Assembly: GCA_041737175.1 (NCBI GenBank)
Contig: JBGSSF010000021.1
Location: 154,234 to 218,233, forward strand
DNA: 64,000 bases
Origin: UBA5072 sp041737175
GTDB lineage: Bacteria > Bacteroidota > Bacteroidia > Bacteroidales > UBA10428
Direction of reading: 5' to 3'
Made by a program: the position numbers and the translations under genes. How positions within the stretch are numbered: position 1 is the first letter of the stretch; each line of letters begins with the position of its first letter. Positions 16,096 to 25,416 of this stretch are shown here, piece by piece. The notes below the pieces were generated by a model. The model saw only the letters and a program-made list of their open reading frames with translations, was not told the origin of the DNA and made no database searches.

Positions 16096-17895
16096 TCATA
16101 ATGCAAAGATACGTGCCTGGAGTTCCCCGATGTATTCCTTCGGGGCATTCTGGCTCCGGGCCATTTCAAGGATATGATTCAGGTAGATTCGTGCATTGTT
16201 CTTATCACCCAGCGCTGCATATGCTTCTGCAATGCTTCTGCCGGCGGCAAACATCACCTCAGTAGTGCTGGCCTTATTGATAAATGCCCGTTGTGAATAC
16301 CTGAGCCCTTCCGGGTAATTTCTCAGTTTTGTATCGGGACAGGCTACCAGTAGGGTGCCCAGTTTCTCAAGCAGGTAAGGCTCGTTAGGGTGCGATCCCA
16401 GGGCGTTCCTTAAAAGACCGGCGGACCGGCCCCACATTTTTTGTTGCCTGTAAAACTCATCCAGGGACTGAATGCTCACCAGGTCTCCCGGATTGCCTTT
16501 CAGGGCTGATTCATACATGGCCATGGCCTCCTGAAGGCTCCCGTCCTGTTCTGCCAGCAGGGCTCTTAACTGATAAGTCTTAGGACTTGACGGTGAAATC
16601 TGCTTAAGCCTCGACAGGTATGCCCTGGCCTTATCCGTATCATGCTGGGTCAGCATGATATAAACCGCATTGGCAAGTACTTTGGGATCATTGCTCTGGT
16701 TATCGATCTGCATTTTCAAGAGATCCATTGCCTGCTGTTTCTCTCCGGCATTCAGGTATGCCAGCACAAGACTGGCCTTTACATCTGCATCATCCGGCCT
16801 GATTTCCGAAGCCCGTTTGAAATAATCCAGTGATTGTGCGGGGTATCCCTTGTCATACAGCATGTCCCCAACCTGTTTGATTTCATTGAAATCATCCTTA
16901 AAAGCTGAAAGATGCTGATCCAGGTAGGATAGGGCCTGTTTCCCGGGACTCATGGTAAGTGTCAGCTTGATGATTTTGGATACAAGGTAGGGATTCCCGG
17001 GCAGGTACCTCATGGCATTGCTGGTCAGAATCAGGGCCCACTCAGGATAAACAGCCCGTTCTGCTTCATCAATCTGCTTCAGGATGTAGTTCTCCGAACG
17101 GGAAATAAGGGACAGCCTGTCAATTAAAGTATCTACCGGCGGCTTGTAATCGAGCAGATCGCCTGCCCGTATAATATAGTCGCGGCTCAAAGCAGCATCC
17201 CCCTTCATGTTATAAACACTGCCAAGTAACCGGTAAGCCGGTCCGAATGTATTCTGGTTCCCGATGATTTCCAGCAGTATTTTTTCTGCCTGTTCAACCT
17301 GGCCGGTATTGATTAAGATCTGAGACAGTTGAAATTTTGCGTAGGTACTTAACGGATAGTAACCCGCTCTCACGGCTTTATTCAGTGAAGCAGCCTTGTC
17401 CTTCAGACTGATAATGGTTCTGAAAGAAACTTCTGCTTTATCATTCTGATTCTGGTTCTGATATCCTTCCCCCAGATAATACCTGGCATGATAGACCTTT
17501 GGGTCTTTCCGGATCACCTCCCTGAAACTTTCGATGGATGCACTGGATTCCCCCATTTCTTTATAGATATACCCGAGATAGTAATCCCAAATCCATTTGG
17601 ATTTGCTTCTTTTAACGGCCAGTTTATAGCATTGCGCGGCTTCATCATAATAAGTGCTGGAATGATATACCATCCCCAGCTGACCCAGATTATCCGCTGT
17701 TGGCTTGTGTTTGGCCTTGCTGTTGATACCGGTAATCTGCTCCCGGAGAGGAACTGAAACATTTTGCAGATCCGGCGGATCCGGAATTTGTCGCCGGTAG
17801 GGATTGTTGATAAAGAATCTGACCAGAAGAAGGATAATAATCAAGCTGATAATGCTGCCCTGGAAAAACAAATTCTTCCTTTTATCCGTATGCAT
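16096..17895 (-). CDS. Membrane-anchored TPR protein
   Basis: The 599-residue product has a short cytoplasmic start, one membrane helix (about residues 10-28, GSIISLIIILLLVRFFI), then tetratricopeptide repeats along almost its full length. Clear units include YYDEAAQCYKLAVKRSKSKWIWDYYLGYIYKEMG and SLDYFKRASEIRPDDADVKASLVLAYLNAG. It is probably a periplasmic scaffold. It is convergent with the TonB receptor and divergent from the AspT-like transporter. No enzymatic domain is present. Confidence 0.86.
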   Translation of the reverse strand: MHTDKRKNLFFQGSIISLIIILLLVRFFINNPYRRQIPDPPDLQNVSVPLREQITGINSKAKHKPTADNLGQLGMVYHSSTYYDEAAQCYKLAVKRSKSKWIWDYYLGYIYKEMGESSASIESFREVIRKDPKVYHARYYLGEGYQNQNQNDKAEVSFRTIISLKDKAASLNKAVRAGYYPLSTYAKFQLSQILINTGQVEQAEKILLEIIGNQNTFGPAYRLLGSVYNMKGDAALSRDYIIRAGDLLDYKPPVDTLIDRLSLISRSENYILKQIDEAERAVYPEWALILTSNAMRYLPGNPYLVSKIIKLTLTMSPGKQALSYLDQHLSAFKDDFNEIKQVGDMLYDKGYPAQSLDYFKRASEIRPDDADVKASLVLAYLNAGEKQQAMDLLKMQIDNQSNDPKVLANAVYIMLTQHDTDKARAYLSRLKQISPSSPKTYQLRALLAEQDGSLQEAMAMYESALKGNPGDLVSIQSLDEFYRQQKMWGRSAGLLRNALGSHPNEPYLLEKLGTLLVACPDTKLRNYPEGLRYSQRAFINKASTTEVMFAAGRSIAEAYAALGDKNNARIYLNHILEMARSQNAPKEYIGELQARIFAL

Positions 17896-17978
17896 AATGT
17901 CAGAATTTTAAGCATTAAATATATCAAAATAATAATGAATATATTATAAATTAGACCTACCCTCAATTATCGGTATAT

Positions 17979-19634
17979 ATGGAGTTTTTTAATAATCTTT
18001 TCAGCGGTAGTGGAACCGCAACAGCCATTTTATATATAAGCCTTACGGCCTTTGTGGGGGTGTTCATCGGGAAGATCAGATTTAAAGGCCTGAAACTGGG
18101 CATAGCGGGAGTGCTTTTTTCGGGATTGCTGATTGCCCACTTTGGAGCACAGGCAAATCCTGAAGTCCTCCATTTCATCCGCGAATTCGGATTAATCCTC
18201 TTTGTTTACGCCATCGGAATAGATGTCGGTCCGCGCTTTTTTAATTCTTTCCGCAGTGACGGACTGAGACTGAATCTTTTTGCCGGCGGGATCGTCTTAT
18301 CAGGCTTTCTCATCGCCTACCTTCTTTACGCAATCGCAGATGTTTCACCGGCTGTCATCACCGGTATTATGAGCGGAGCTGTAACCAATACACCGGGTCT
18401 TGGCGCGGCGCAGCAAGTACTTACCGACATGGGGAAACCTGATGATGCCGCTTTTGCCGGTATGGGCTATGCGGTAGCCTATCCATTTGGCGTATTGGGC
18501 ATTATTTTGTCCATGGTAATGATCAGGTTTATCTTCAGAATAAAAATCGACCATGAGGTAGATGATTATAAGAATAAACTCAGCAGCACACAGCAAAAAC
18601 TAGAAACCATTGAAATTACCCTCACCAATCCCAACCTCTTTGGCCAAAAAATCAGTTACATCAAGAAAGTCATTGATAAAGAACTTGTTTTGTCGCGGAT
18701 CCTCCGAAACGGCAACTACCTGGTGGCCCTTGAAGAAGAAACTCTGCAGGAAGGTGATGTGGTGATCGGTGTGTCGGCAGTTAATCACATTGATAATCTG
18801 CGCGTGACCATGGGCCCTGTTAAAATCGCTGAAAAACGTGAAATCTCGGGAGATCTGGCCATGTTCCATGTACTGGTGACCCGTCGGAAATATGCCGGAA
18901 AAACAATCGAACAAATTGGCATCTACCGTCGTTACGAAGCCAATATTACAAGGATCTTCAGGGCCGGTACGGAAATCCTGCCCACCCACGGCACCACGGT
19001 TGAATTTGGCGACACGGTAAGGATTGTCGGAAAACGAGAACTGTTGCCTGAAATTCGCAATGAACTCGGCAATTCAGTGGAAGAACTGGCACACCCCAAC
19101 ACGGTTCCCATTTTCGTAGGGATATTCCTGGGCGTTATTATCGGCAGCATTCCCATCCTGATCCCGGGACTTCCGGCACCTGCCAAACTCGGACTGGCGG
19201 GCGGACCTTTATTGGTTGCCATTTTGCTCGGCAATCAGAGACGGTTTGGAAGTTTCGATTTTTACATGACGCCGGGGGCCAACATGATGATCAGGGAGCT
19301 TGGGATAACCCTGTTCCTGGCATGCGTTGGGCTTTCAGCAGGCGGTCAGTTCGTCAGGACAATAGCTGAAGGCGGTTATATGTGGATACTTTACGGAGCA
19401 GCCATAACCATGGTGCCTGTTTTACTGGCAGCTTTAATTGCACGACTTCTTAATTACAACTACCTGAAAATCTGCGGCATCATCTCAGGGGCCATGACGG
19501 ACCCGCCGGCATTGGAATTTGCCAACAGCCTGGCACCGGTGCATGCACAATCCACTGCTTACGCCACCGTGTATCCGTTCACCATGTTCCTGAGAATTCT
19601 TGCAGCCCAGGCACTCATTTTGATTACCCTTTGA
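17979..19634 (+). CDS. AspT/YidE/YbjL family putative antiporter with two RCK_C domains
   Basis: The 551-residue protein has an N-terminal membrane bundle (about 1-185), two tandem TrkA-C/RCK_C regulatory domains (about 200-285 and 285-370), and a second membrane bundle to the end. The duplicated motif GAVTNTPGLGAAQQVL (first half) and GAMTDPPALEFANS (second half) is the signature of the aspartate:alanine exchanger family. It probably exchanges amino acids or dicarboxylates; substrate unknown. The DUF4954 gene follows after 37 bp on the same strand. Confidence 0.88.
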   Translation: MEFFNNLFSGSGTATAILYISLTAFVGVFIGKIRFKGLKLGIAGVLFSGLLIAHFGAQANPEVLHFIREFGLILFVYAIGIDVGPRFFNSFRSDGLRLNLFAGGIVLSGFLIAYLLYAIADVSPAVITGIMSGAVTNTPGLGAAQQVLTDMGKPDDAAFAGMGYAVAYPFGVLGIILSMVMIRFIFRIKIDHEVDDYKNKLSSTQQKLETIEITLTNPNLFGQKISYIKKVIDKELVLSRILRNGNYLVALEEETLQEGDVVIGVSAVNHIDNLRVTMGPVKIAEKREISGDLAMFHVLVTRRKYAGKTIEQIGIYRRYEANITRIFRAGTEILPTHGTTVEFGDTVRIVGKRELLPEIRNELGNSVEELAHPNTVPIFVGIFLGVIIGSIPILIPGLPAPAKLGLAGGPLLVAILLGNQRRFGSFDFYMTPGANMMIRELGITLFLACVGLSAGGQFVRTIAEGGYMWILYGAAITMVPVLLAALIARLLNYNYLKICGIISGAMTDPPALEFANSLAPVHAQSTAYATVYPFTMFLRILAAQALILITL

Positions 19635-19671
19635 TCCTTGTTACTGTCGATTTACCTAAACACAATAAACC

Positions 19672-21873
19672 ATGGATGAAGTTTTGATCATTGTTCCGGA
19701 GAATATGGGGAAGAATTTTATCCCCAAAGAATACCTCCCCAAAGGAAAAGATGAATATTACCAGCGCAACAAGCAGATCACACCGCCTAAATCGGGCTGG
19801 AGGCACCTGCGGTCAGATGAAGTGGAAAGACTCGTAAAAAACAATAATACGGCCGATGACTGGGATGATATTCTGGTTACCGACGAGTTCGACGCGAACC
19901 AGATCAAGAACACCCGGTTTTATGGCCTGGTGAGGATCGGCCGGCTCAGGAATATCATTCTTCAGCATCATGATCTGAAGGTACCCGCCGGCATTACCAA
20001 CAGCTTTATCGTTTCATGCGACATCGGTGATGATGTTGCCATTCATGAAGTGCATTACCTGGCGCATTATATCATTGGCGACCGGTGCATCCTGTTCAAT
20101 GTTCACGAAATGGATACCACCGATCATGCCAAGTTTGGCAATGGCATTGTCAAGGATGGGGAATCTGAAAACATCAGAACCTGGATCGACCTGATGAATG
20201 AAACAGGATGCCGGAAAGTCCTTCCCTTTGACGGCATGATAACCGCCGATGCTTACCTGTGGGCAAAATACCGCGATGACGAATCCCTTCAGGAAAATCT
20301 CCTTAAAATTACGCAGGCCGCCATGGACAGCCGGCGCGGGTATTATGGCACTACCGGAAACCAGTGCGTGATAAAAAATTCCCTGATATTAAAGGATGTC
20401 AAAATAGGATCAAATTGCTATATCAAAGGCGCCAATAAACTAAAAAACCTGACCATCAATTCCTCTGCCCTGGAACCCACCCAGATTGGTGAAGGAGTTG
20501 AACTCGTGAACGGTATCATCGGCTATGGATGTCATATTTTCTATGGCTGCAAGGCTGTGAAGTTTATCCTGGGTAATAATTCAAGCCTGAAATACGGCGC
20601 CAGACTGATCAATTCCTTTTTGGGGGACAACTCCACCATTTCTTGTTGCGAGGTGCTGAACAATCTGATATTCCCTGCTCATGAACAGCACCACAACAAT
20701 TCATTCCTGATTGCTTCAGTGGTGATGGGACAAAGCAATATGGCTGCAGGCGCCACCATTGGTTCAAATCATAACAGCAGGGCCAACGACAATGAGATCC
20801 AGGCCGGCAGGGGTTTCTGGCCCGGATTATGCACCAGTGTAAAACATTCAAGCCGTTTTGCCTCCTTCGTGCTCCTGTCTAAATCTGACTATCCGGCTGA
20901 ACTGAATATCCCCCTGCCCTTTTCACTTTTAAACAACAATGTGAACAGGGACCAGCTTGAAGTCATGCCTGCTTACTGGTGGTTGCATAATATGTACGCC
21001 CTGGCAAGGAATTCATGGAAATTCCAGAATCGTGACAAGCGTGTCAGCAAGGCCCAGCATATCGAATTTGATCCCTATGCCCCGGATACCATCGAGGAAA
21101 TGAATCATGCCATGCGGTTGCTGGAAATATGGACCGCAAAAGCAGCCTTACGGCAAAAGGGAACACCCGTTTCAAAGGGTGACGATCAGCTGGCCCAAAT
21201 GGGGCGTGACCTGCTGATGGAAAACGAGAAACTCGTGAACAGCCTGGAAGTTCTGGGTGAGAATATGGAAAATACAAAACGTAAAACCTTAATTCTGAAA
21301 CCCTTCAAGGCCTATCACGCTTACCGCGACATGCTGCATTACTATGCGCTTGTGAACATCCTTAATTATCTCCGCTCACATCCCAGGGCTACTTTTACTA
21401 AAATGACAGCTGACTTGCAGGGTGAGCGCGAAAAAGACTGGGTTAACCTGGGCGGCCAGATCATGATGAAAAGTGACCTGGATAGACTGCGTTCTGACAT
21501 TGGATCATGTAAATTGGGTACCTGGAAAGAAATTCATGGCAGGTACGATGACCTTTGGGAAAAATACCAGCTGGATAAGCAAAAGCACGCCTATGCGACA
21601 TTATGTGAATTATCAGGTAAACACCCCTGCACCAAGGCCGATCTGGATAAAGCTTTGACGCGTGTTGCCGAAATTCAGCAATACATTTGTGACCAGGTTT
21701 TTGCCTCCCGGAAAAAGGATTACGACAATCCCTTCCGTCATGCTACCTTCCGCAACAACGATGAAATGAAAGCTGCCATTGGAACGATTGATGACAACTC
21801 ATTCATCGTGCAGGTCAGACAGGAAACGGAGGAACTGAAGAAGTTTGTGGAGGAGGTCAGGAAGAGGCTGTAG
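19672..21873 (+). CDS. DUF4954 family protein with left-handed beta-helix
   Basis: The 733-residue protein has no signal peptide. Its central part (about 230-400) is rich in hexapeptide-type repeats (VIKNSLILKDVKIGSNCYIKGANKLKNL) and resembles the left-handed beta-helix of sugar nucleotidyl- and acyltransferases. The N- and C-terminal regions are alpha helical. The length and the two-part layout match DUF4954, a Bacteroidota protein group without known function. The ORF ends inside a 7-bp repeat array, whose second unit supplies the TAG stop. A SIS-domain gene follows, which hints at sugar phosphate or cell-envelope precursor metabolism (inference). Confidence 0.82.
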   Translation: MDEVLIIVPENMGKNFIPKEYLPKGKDEYYQRNKQITPPKSGWRHLRSDEVERLVKNNNTADDWDDILVTDEFDANQIKNTRFYGLVRIGRLRNIILQHHDLKVPAGITNSFIVSCDIGDDVAIHEVHYLAHYIIGDRCILFNVHEMDTTDHAKFGNGIVKDGESENIRTWIDLMNETGCRKVLPFDGMITADAYLWAKYRDDESLQENLLKITQAAMDSRRGYYGTTGNQCVIKNSLILKDVKIGSNCYIKGANKLKNLTINSSALEPTQIGEGVELVNGIIGYGCHIFYGCKAVKFILGNNSSLKYGARLINSFLGDNSTISCCEVLNNLIFPAHEQHHNNSFLIASVVMGQSNMAAGATIGSNHNSRANDNEIQAGRGFWPGLCTSVKHSSRFASFVLLSKSDYPAELNIPLPFSLLNNNVNRDQLEVMPAYWWLHNMYALARNSWKFQNRDKRVSKAQHIEFDPYAPDTIEEMNHAMRLLEIWTAKAALRQKGTPVSKGDDQLAQMGRDLLMENEKLVNSLEVLGENMENTKRKTLILKPFKAYHAYRDMLHYYALVNILNYLRSHPRATFTKMTADLQGEREKDWVNLGGQIMMKSDLDRLRSDIGSCKLGTWKEIHGRYDDLWEKYQLDKQKHAYATLCELSGKHPCTKADLDKALTRVAEIQQYICDQVFASRKKDYDNPFRHATFRNNDEMKAAIGTIDDNSFIVQVRQETEELKKFVEEVRKRL

Positions 21874-21899
21874 GCTGTAGGCTGTAGGCTGTAGGCTGC
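21865..21899 (+). repeat. Heptamer tandem array B (unit TGTAGGC)
   Basis: Five 7-bp units AGGCTGT (the last is AGGCTGC) start inside the last codons of the DUF4954 gene and contain its TAG stop (21871-21873). Every unit carries a TAG, so the array stops translation in all three frames. Confidence 0.85.
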
Positions 21900-21962
21900 A
21901 GTATTAGAACTTCTGAACATGTAGATATTCAATTTTATTTTCACTTTTAATTAATAATCACT

Positions 21963-22979
21963 ATGAACCTAACCGATCCCAAGTATTCCAGGTATGCACT
22001 CGTTCAGGAAATGATGCAAACCATCGAGGTCGTTAAAAATTTTGATCCGAATCGCACCAAAACGGTTGCCGGAAAAATCAGGACTGCCGGCAGGCTATTT
22101 TTCACCGGTGAAGGCTCCAGCCGTATCCTGCCTGCCAAAAACGCCATCCGCAAAGCCCTTGCTTGGGGCATCGACATGACCTTATTCACGGATGGTTCCA
22201 GGCAGGCCGCAGAATATGACCTTTCGAAATTCGCCGTATTCTGTGCTTCCAATTCCGGAAGGACGAAGGAGGTTGTTCTTCTGGCAAAGAAGCTCGCTGC
22301 TCTAGGCAATGAGAATCGTTTTGCACTTACAGCCAACAAGGATACCCTGCTTGAGAAAGAATGCACAGAGACATACGTGCTCAATTGCGGTTGGGAACAG
22401 GCTGTGGCAGCAACCAAAAGTGTCATTGAACAGGCACTGTTTTATGAATCCATTCTATGGCATATCCGGAAAGTCGATAAAAGCGCCGAGCTGGCCCAAT
22501 TGCCGGCTTTGATTGAACAGGCACTAACCCTGCCCATCAGCCGGGATATTGTCCGGAAGGTATTGGGGGCGCAAACCATCTATTTTGCAGGATACAATGA
22601 CGGCGTAGCCGAAGAACTGACCCTGAAAACCAATGAAATCACACGCAGGAAATCGGATTTTCTCGAAGGCACTTACGCTGTGCATGGTATTGAGGAAGTC
22701 ATGGATAAAAGCGACATCGTTTTTGTAGTAGATCCCATTGACGAGGAAATCGAAAAATTCCAGGAAGTCCTTGTAAAAGGTGTGGGTCTTACCGTCGTCG
22801 CCATAGCTGATCGGGAAACCCCTTTTACAACCATACGCGTGCCATCCGCCGGGGAAATGAAACCTTATGTCTTCCTTTGCTCAGGATGGAACCTGTTGGT
22901 TGAAATCGGACTGGCAGCAGGGATCAACCTTGACAAGCCTGAACGGGCCCGGAAAGTAGGGAATGAGTTTGTCGGATAA
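21963..22979 (+). CDS. SIS-domain sugar isomerase/deaminase-like protein
   Basis: The 338-residue protein has two SIS domains. The first (about 30-160) contains GRLFFTGEGSSRILPAKNA and the phosphosugar loop FCASNSGRTKEVV. The second (about 190-330) contains IYFAGYNDGVAEELTLKTNEITRRKSDFLEGTYAVHGIEEVM, with the Glu/His-rich active-site region of GlmS/AgaS/FrlB-like isomerases. There is no glutamine amidotransferase domain. It probably isomerises or deaminates an amino-sugar phosphate. It converges with the next gene, with only 4 bp between the stops. Confidence 0.85.
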   Translation: MNLTDPKYSRYALVQEMMQTIEVVKNFDPNRTKTVAGKIRTAGRLFFTGEGSSRILPAKNAIRKALAWGIDMTLFTDGSRQAAEYDLSKFAVFCASNSGRTKEVVLLAKKLAALGNENRFALTANKDTLLEKECTETYVLNCGWEQAVAATKSVIEQALFYESILWHIRKVDKSAELAQLPALIEQALTLPISRDIVRKVLGAQTIYFAGYNDGVAEELTLKTNEITRRKSDFLEGTYAVHGIEEVMDKSDIVFVVDPIDEEIEKFQEVLVKGVGLTVVAIADRETPFTTIRVPSAGEMKPYVFLCSGWNLLVEIGLAAGINLDKPERARKVGNEFVG

Positions 22980-22983
22980 AGAG

Positions 22984-24222
22984 CTACCTCCACGGGCTCC
23001 ATTCCAGCGTCATCTTGTCTCTTGTTCGGCTCTGGCCTGTCGTGTTGTTCTTCTGAAAATAACTGATGCCGTCTTTTTCAAACGTGGTGGTGATTGTTTC
23101 AACCGGGTACCTGGCCCCGGGATCATGGATGTGATAGATAAAACATATGGATTGCCGTATGGTGCCATTTGTCTTATCGAAATAACAACTGACATTTCCA
23201 TCCCGGTTCATTTCAATGGTACGCTCCCAGTTCTCGGTATTGGATAGGTTCTGAAACGAGATGCTTTTCAGATCTTCACCGGCGTCATACTCATAGGTGT
23301 AAGTTCCGTCGGAGTAAGGGTTGGCCGGGTCGTTGGCGCGGGTCAATAACAATTTGTCATCCTGCTTCGAAAGAAGATGGGTGATAATGCTGCAAACTTT
23401 GCTGGCTGTATAGGCATTCCATCGATCACAGAATTTTACCACTTGGTATTGCGCGATCAGATTATTTTTTCCGTAAACAAATTGCTTTACCATTGTAAGA
23501 TTAAGAAACAAGGGTTTCCCTCGTTGATTGCCGGTATTCAGACTGTAAAACTGCACGTATCTTTTGATTTTGACAATCCTGTTGTGCTGGTCAAAAAACA
23601 GCGAATCAAAGGGCGTCTTGTAGAAATTCCCAGCCCAGTTTTTCTGAACTGCAGGGGATTCATGGATTACCAGGATTCGGCCTTGTGCTCCATATTCAAA
23701 GGATCCCCTTACCAGGGGTGTCTGGATGGAAGTGATCTTTCGCAGCGCCTTGTCAACGGTTATCTTAACCCTGCTGCCGGTAAGGCCTGCCCTGAACTTC
23801 CAGGGGATATAGGGTTGGGAAACGCTGAAAGGGAGAAGAAGGTAAACGAAATCACCCAGGGCTGAATCCCCCGCTATTTCAATATTGTAGTCATGCAGGA
23901 TGATATCATCCTTCACGGTTCTGAAATAGGCAAGGAACAAATACTGAAGTTCATTTTTGAGAAATTCAAGAGAATCCAATCGTTGCTGTCTCAATCGGAT
24001 GGAATCTCTCACAAACTGCTCGCGGACCAGTAACGAATCGCGGATAAACTGCATTCTTACCGCCAGGGAATCCACAGTGCGCAGAGAATCTTCGAGGCTT
24101 CGTTTCGGCACAATGATGGTGTCATTTTCCTGGGCGTTGGAATTTGCTGCATAAAAAACAGTTCCGGCCTGAATCATCAATACCAGGTAAAAGAAGGCTT
24201 TAATAGATATTTTACCGGTCAT
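22984..24222 (-). CDS. Exported protein of unknown function with coiled-coil N-terminus
   Basis: The 412-residue product has a signal peptide (hydrophobic core FFYLVLMIQAGTVFYAANSNAQ) and then a strongly charged heptad region (about 40-90) with repeated RDSL/RQ motifs that should form a coiled coil. The rest (about 100-412) is beta-rich, with periodic 'I..Y.YDAG..L.SI' patterns, and may be a repeat or lipocalin-like fold. No family was recognised. It is probably periplasmic or associated with the outer membrane. Confidence 0.75.
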   Translation of the reverse strand: MTGKISIKAFFYLVLMIQAGTVFYAANSNAQENDTIIVPKRSLEDSLRTVDSLAVRMQFIRDSLLVREQFVRDSIRLRQQRLDSLEFLKNELQYLFLAYFRTVKDDIILHDYNIEIAGDSALGDFVYLLLPFSVSQPYIPWKFRAGLTGSRVKITVDKALRKITSIQTPLVRGSFEYGAQGRILVIHESPAVQKNWAGNFYKTPFDSLFFDQHNRIVKIKRYVQFYSLNTGNQRGKPLFLNLTMVKQFVYGKNNLIAQYQVVKFCDRWNAYTASKVCSIITHLLSKQDDKLLLTRANDPANPYSDGTYTYEYDAGEDLKSISFQNLSNTENWERTIEMNRDGNVSCYFDKTNGTIRQSICFIYHIHDPGARYPVETITTTFEKDGISYFQKNNTTGQSRTRDKMTLEWSPWR

Positions 24223-24420
24223 ACAATTTGTTTTTCAAACGGATTACCAAGATAATTACATTTTAGTTTAATTGAATGTAAGTTAAAGCATAAAAACAGA
24301 AGTTAAAATTATCAGGATAATTTTTCATTTTTGAATAGGTGATCTTGTAACAAGTATTAATTTTATACTTAAGAAAGTGCCTGTTGTTTGTTTTATTGGC
24401 AATCTATTTACAGAACTATT

Positions 24421-24490
24421 ATTGTCCCGTCAGGGACAATATATCGGTAGCAAATTTTATCAGAGCGTAAACTTAAGTCCCGTCAGGGAC
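24421..24490. repeat. Two REP-like palindromes upstream of the RAYT remnant
   Basis: 24421-24440 is ATTGTCCC-gtca-GGGACAAT with a perfect 8-bp stem; 24477-24490 is GTCCC-gtca-GGGAC. A GTAG tetranucleotide follows each palindrome (ATATCGGTAG after the first, CCTAGTAG after the second). A third related hairpin lies at 24687-24702. This arrangement resembles REP elements around their cognate Y1 (RAYT) transposase. Confidence 0.7.
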
Positions 24491-24508
24491 GATATAAATC
24501 CTAGTAGC

Positions 24509-24721
24509 ATGGCTAATACCTATACCCAAATCCATATCCAGACAGTCTTTACTGTACAAGACCGGGAATCTGTTATACAAAATAGCTGGAAAGATGAATT
24601 GTATAAATACATAGCCGGGATAATAAAAAATAACAAACACAAATTACTTGCTATTATTTACAGATGGTTTTCTTCTACCAAGATTAAGTCCCTAAAGGGA
24701 CTAAATTTGCAAGACAATTGA
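24509..24721 (+). pseudogene. Truncated REP-associated (IS200-like) Y1 transposase
   Basis: The reading from the ATG at 24509 begins MANTYTQIHIQTVFTVQDRE and continues with SWKDELYKYIAGIIKNNKHKLLAI, matching the N-terminal about 49 residues of Bacteroidota RAYT/TnpA_REP-like transposases. The similarity stops at about 24655, just where the HUH motif (DHIHLF) should follow; 21 unrelated codons lead to the stop at 24721. Family members are normally about 150-180 residues, so the catalytic His-x-His and Tyr are missing and the gene is dead. The region between the minus-strand gene ending at 24222 and the cyclophilin gene (513 bp) holds only this remnant and its palindromes. Confidence 0.75.
24687..24702. 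repeat. REP-like palindrome downstream of the RAYT remnant
   Basis: AGTCCCT-aa-AGGGACT, a perfect 7-bp stem, is preceded by CTACC at 24676-24680. Relative to the upstream copies the palindrome and GTAG motif are in opposite orientation, so the remnant is flanked by an inverted pair as in BIMEs. Confidence 0.65.
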
Positions 24722-24735
24722 ATTATTATTTTTGC

Positions 24736-25344
24736 ATGAAACATTTTAGTCAACTAACGGTTAATCTTTTAGCATTCCTTCTCCCCGTTCCTGTTTTATG
24801 CCAAAATATTAACGATTCTTCAGCAGTGATAATAATCTGCACAGAACTCGGCGAAATCCATGTGAATCTATATTTAAGCCAGGCCCCTGTCACCTGCGCC
24901 AATTTCCTGGATTATGTCGACCGGGTGGGAGAAGAAGGAGGCACCTTTTACCGCACCGTGACACCGGGTAATCAACCCGACAAAAAGGTCAAAATCGAAG
25001 TCATCCAGGGAGGATTCAACCTGGAGCATTTGGATTCAACAGAAATTCAGCCTATTCCGCTTGAAAGAACCCTTATTACAGGCCTTTCACATAAAGATGG
25101 CACGCTGTCCATGGCACGTGATGATCCCGACTCCGGCAGTTCGGAGTTTTTCATCTGTATAGGGGATCAGCCCGAGCTTGATTTCGGGGGAAAGCGAAAT
25201 CCTGACGGACAGGGATTTGCCGCATTCGGGAGAGTGATCAGGGGCATGGAGGTTGTAAAGAAGATACAAACCTCGCCTGCCGACGGGCAATCGCTGACTC
25301 CGCCTGTGCGTATTACAAAAATTGACAGGGTTTCAAATCATTGA
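24736..25344 (+). CDS. Cyclophilin-type peptidyl-prolyl isomerase, exported
   Basis: The 202-residue product from the ATG at 24736 has a signal peptide (MKHFSQLTVNLLAFLLPVPVLCQ). The cyclophilin domain shows GEIHVNLYLSQAPVTCANFLDYVD, TFYRTV, VIQGG, GTLSMARDDPDSGSSEFFICIGDQPELD and FGRVIRGMEVV. The catalytic-Arg region (FxRTV) is present. It should catalyse proline cis-trans isomerisation during folding in the periplasm. An earlier start at 24718 would spoil the signal peptide. A TATTTTTG element (24727-24734) lies immediately before the ATG and may be the -7 box of a very short leader. Confidence 0.9.
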   Translation: MKHFSQLTVNLLAFLLPVPVLCQNINDSSAVIIICTELGEIHVNLYLSQAPVTCANFLDYVDRVGEEGGTFYRTVTPGNQPDKKVKIEVIQGGFNLEHLDSTEIQPIPLERTLITGLSHKDGTLSMARDDPDSGSSEFFICIGDQPELDFGGKRNPDGQGFAAFGRVIRGMEVVKKIQTSPADGQSLTPPVRITKIDRVSNH

Positions 25345-25416
25345 TATTTATGCTGAGATGCCACCCTATTGACTTCAGCCAGTTTATTTCGTAAATTACC
25401 ATACAAAATTAAACAC

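Noticed and set aside
24377..24508. Extension of the RAYT remnant upstream to 24377
   Set aside because: This part reads through the two REP-like palindromes and has no similarity to transposases; the conserved protein begins with MANTYTQ at 24509.
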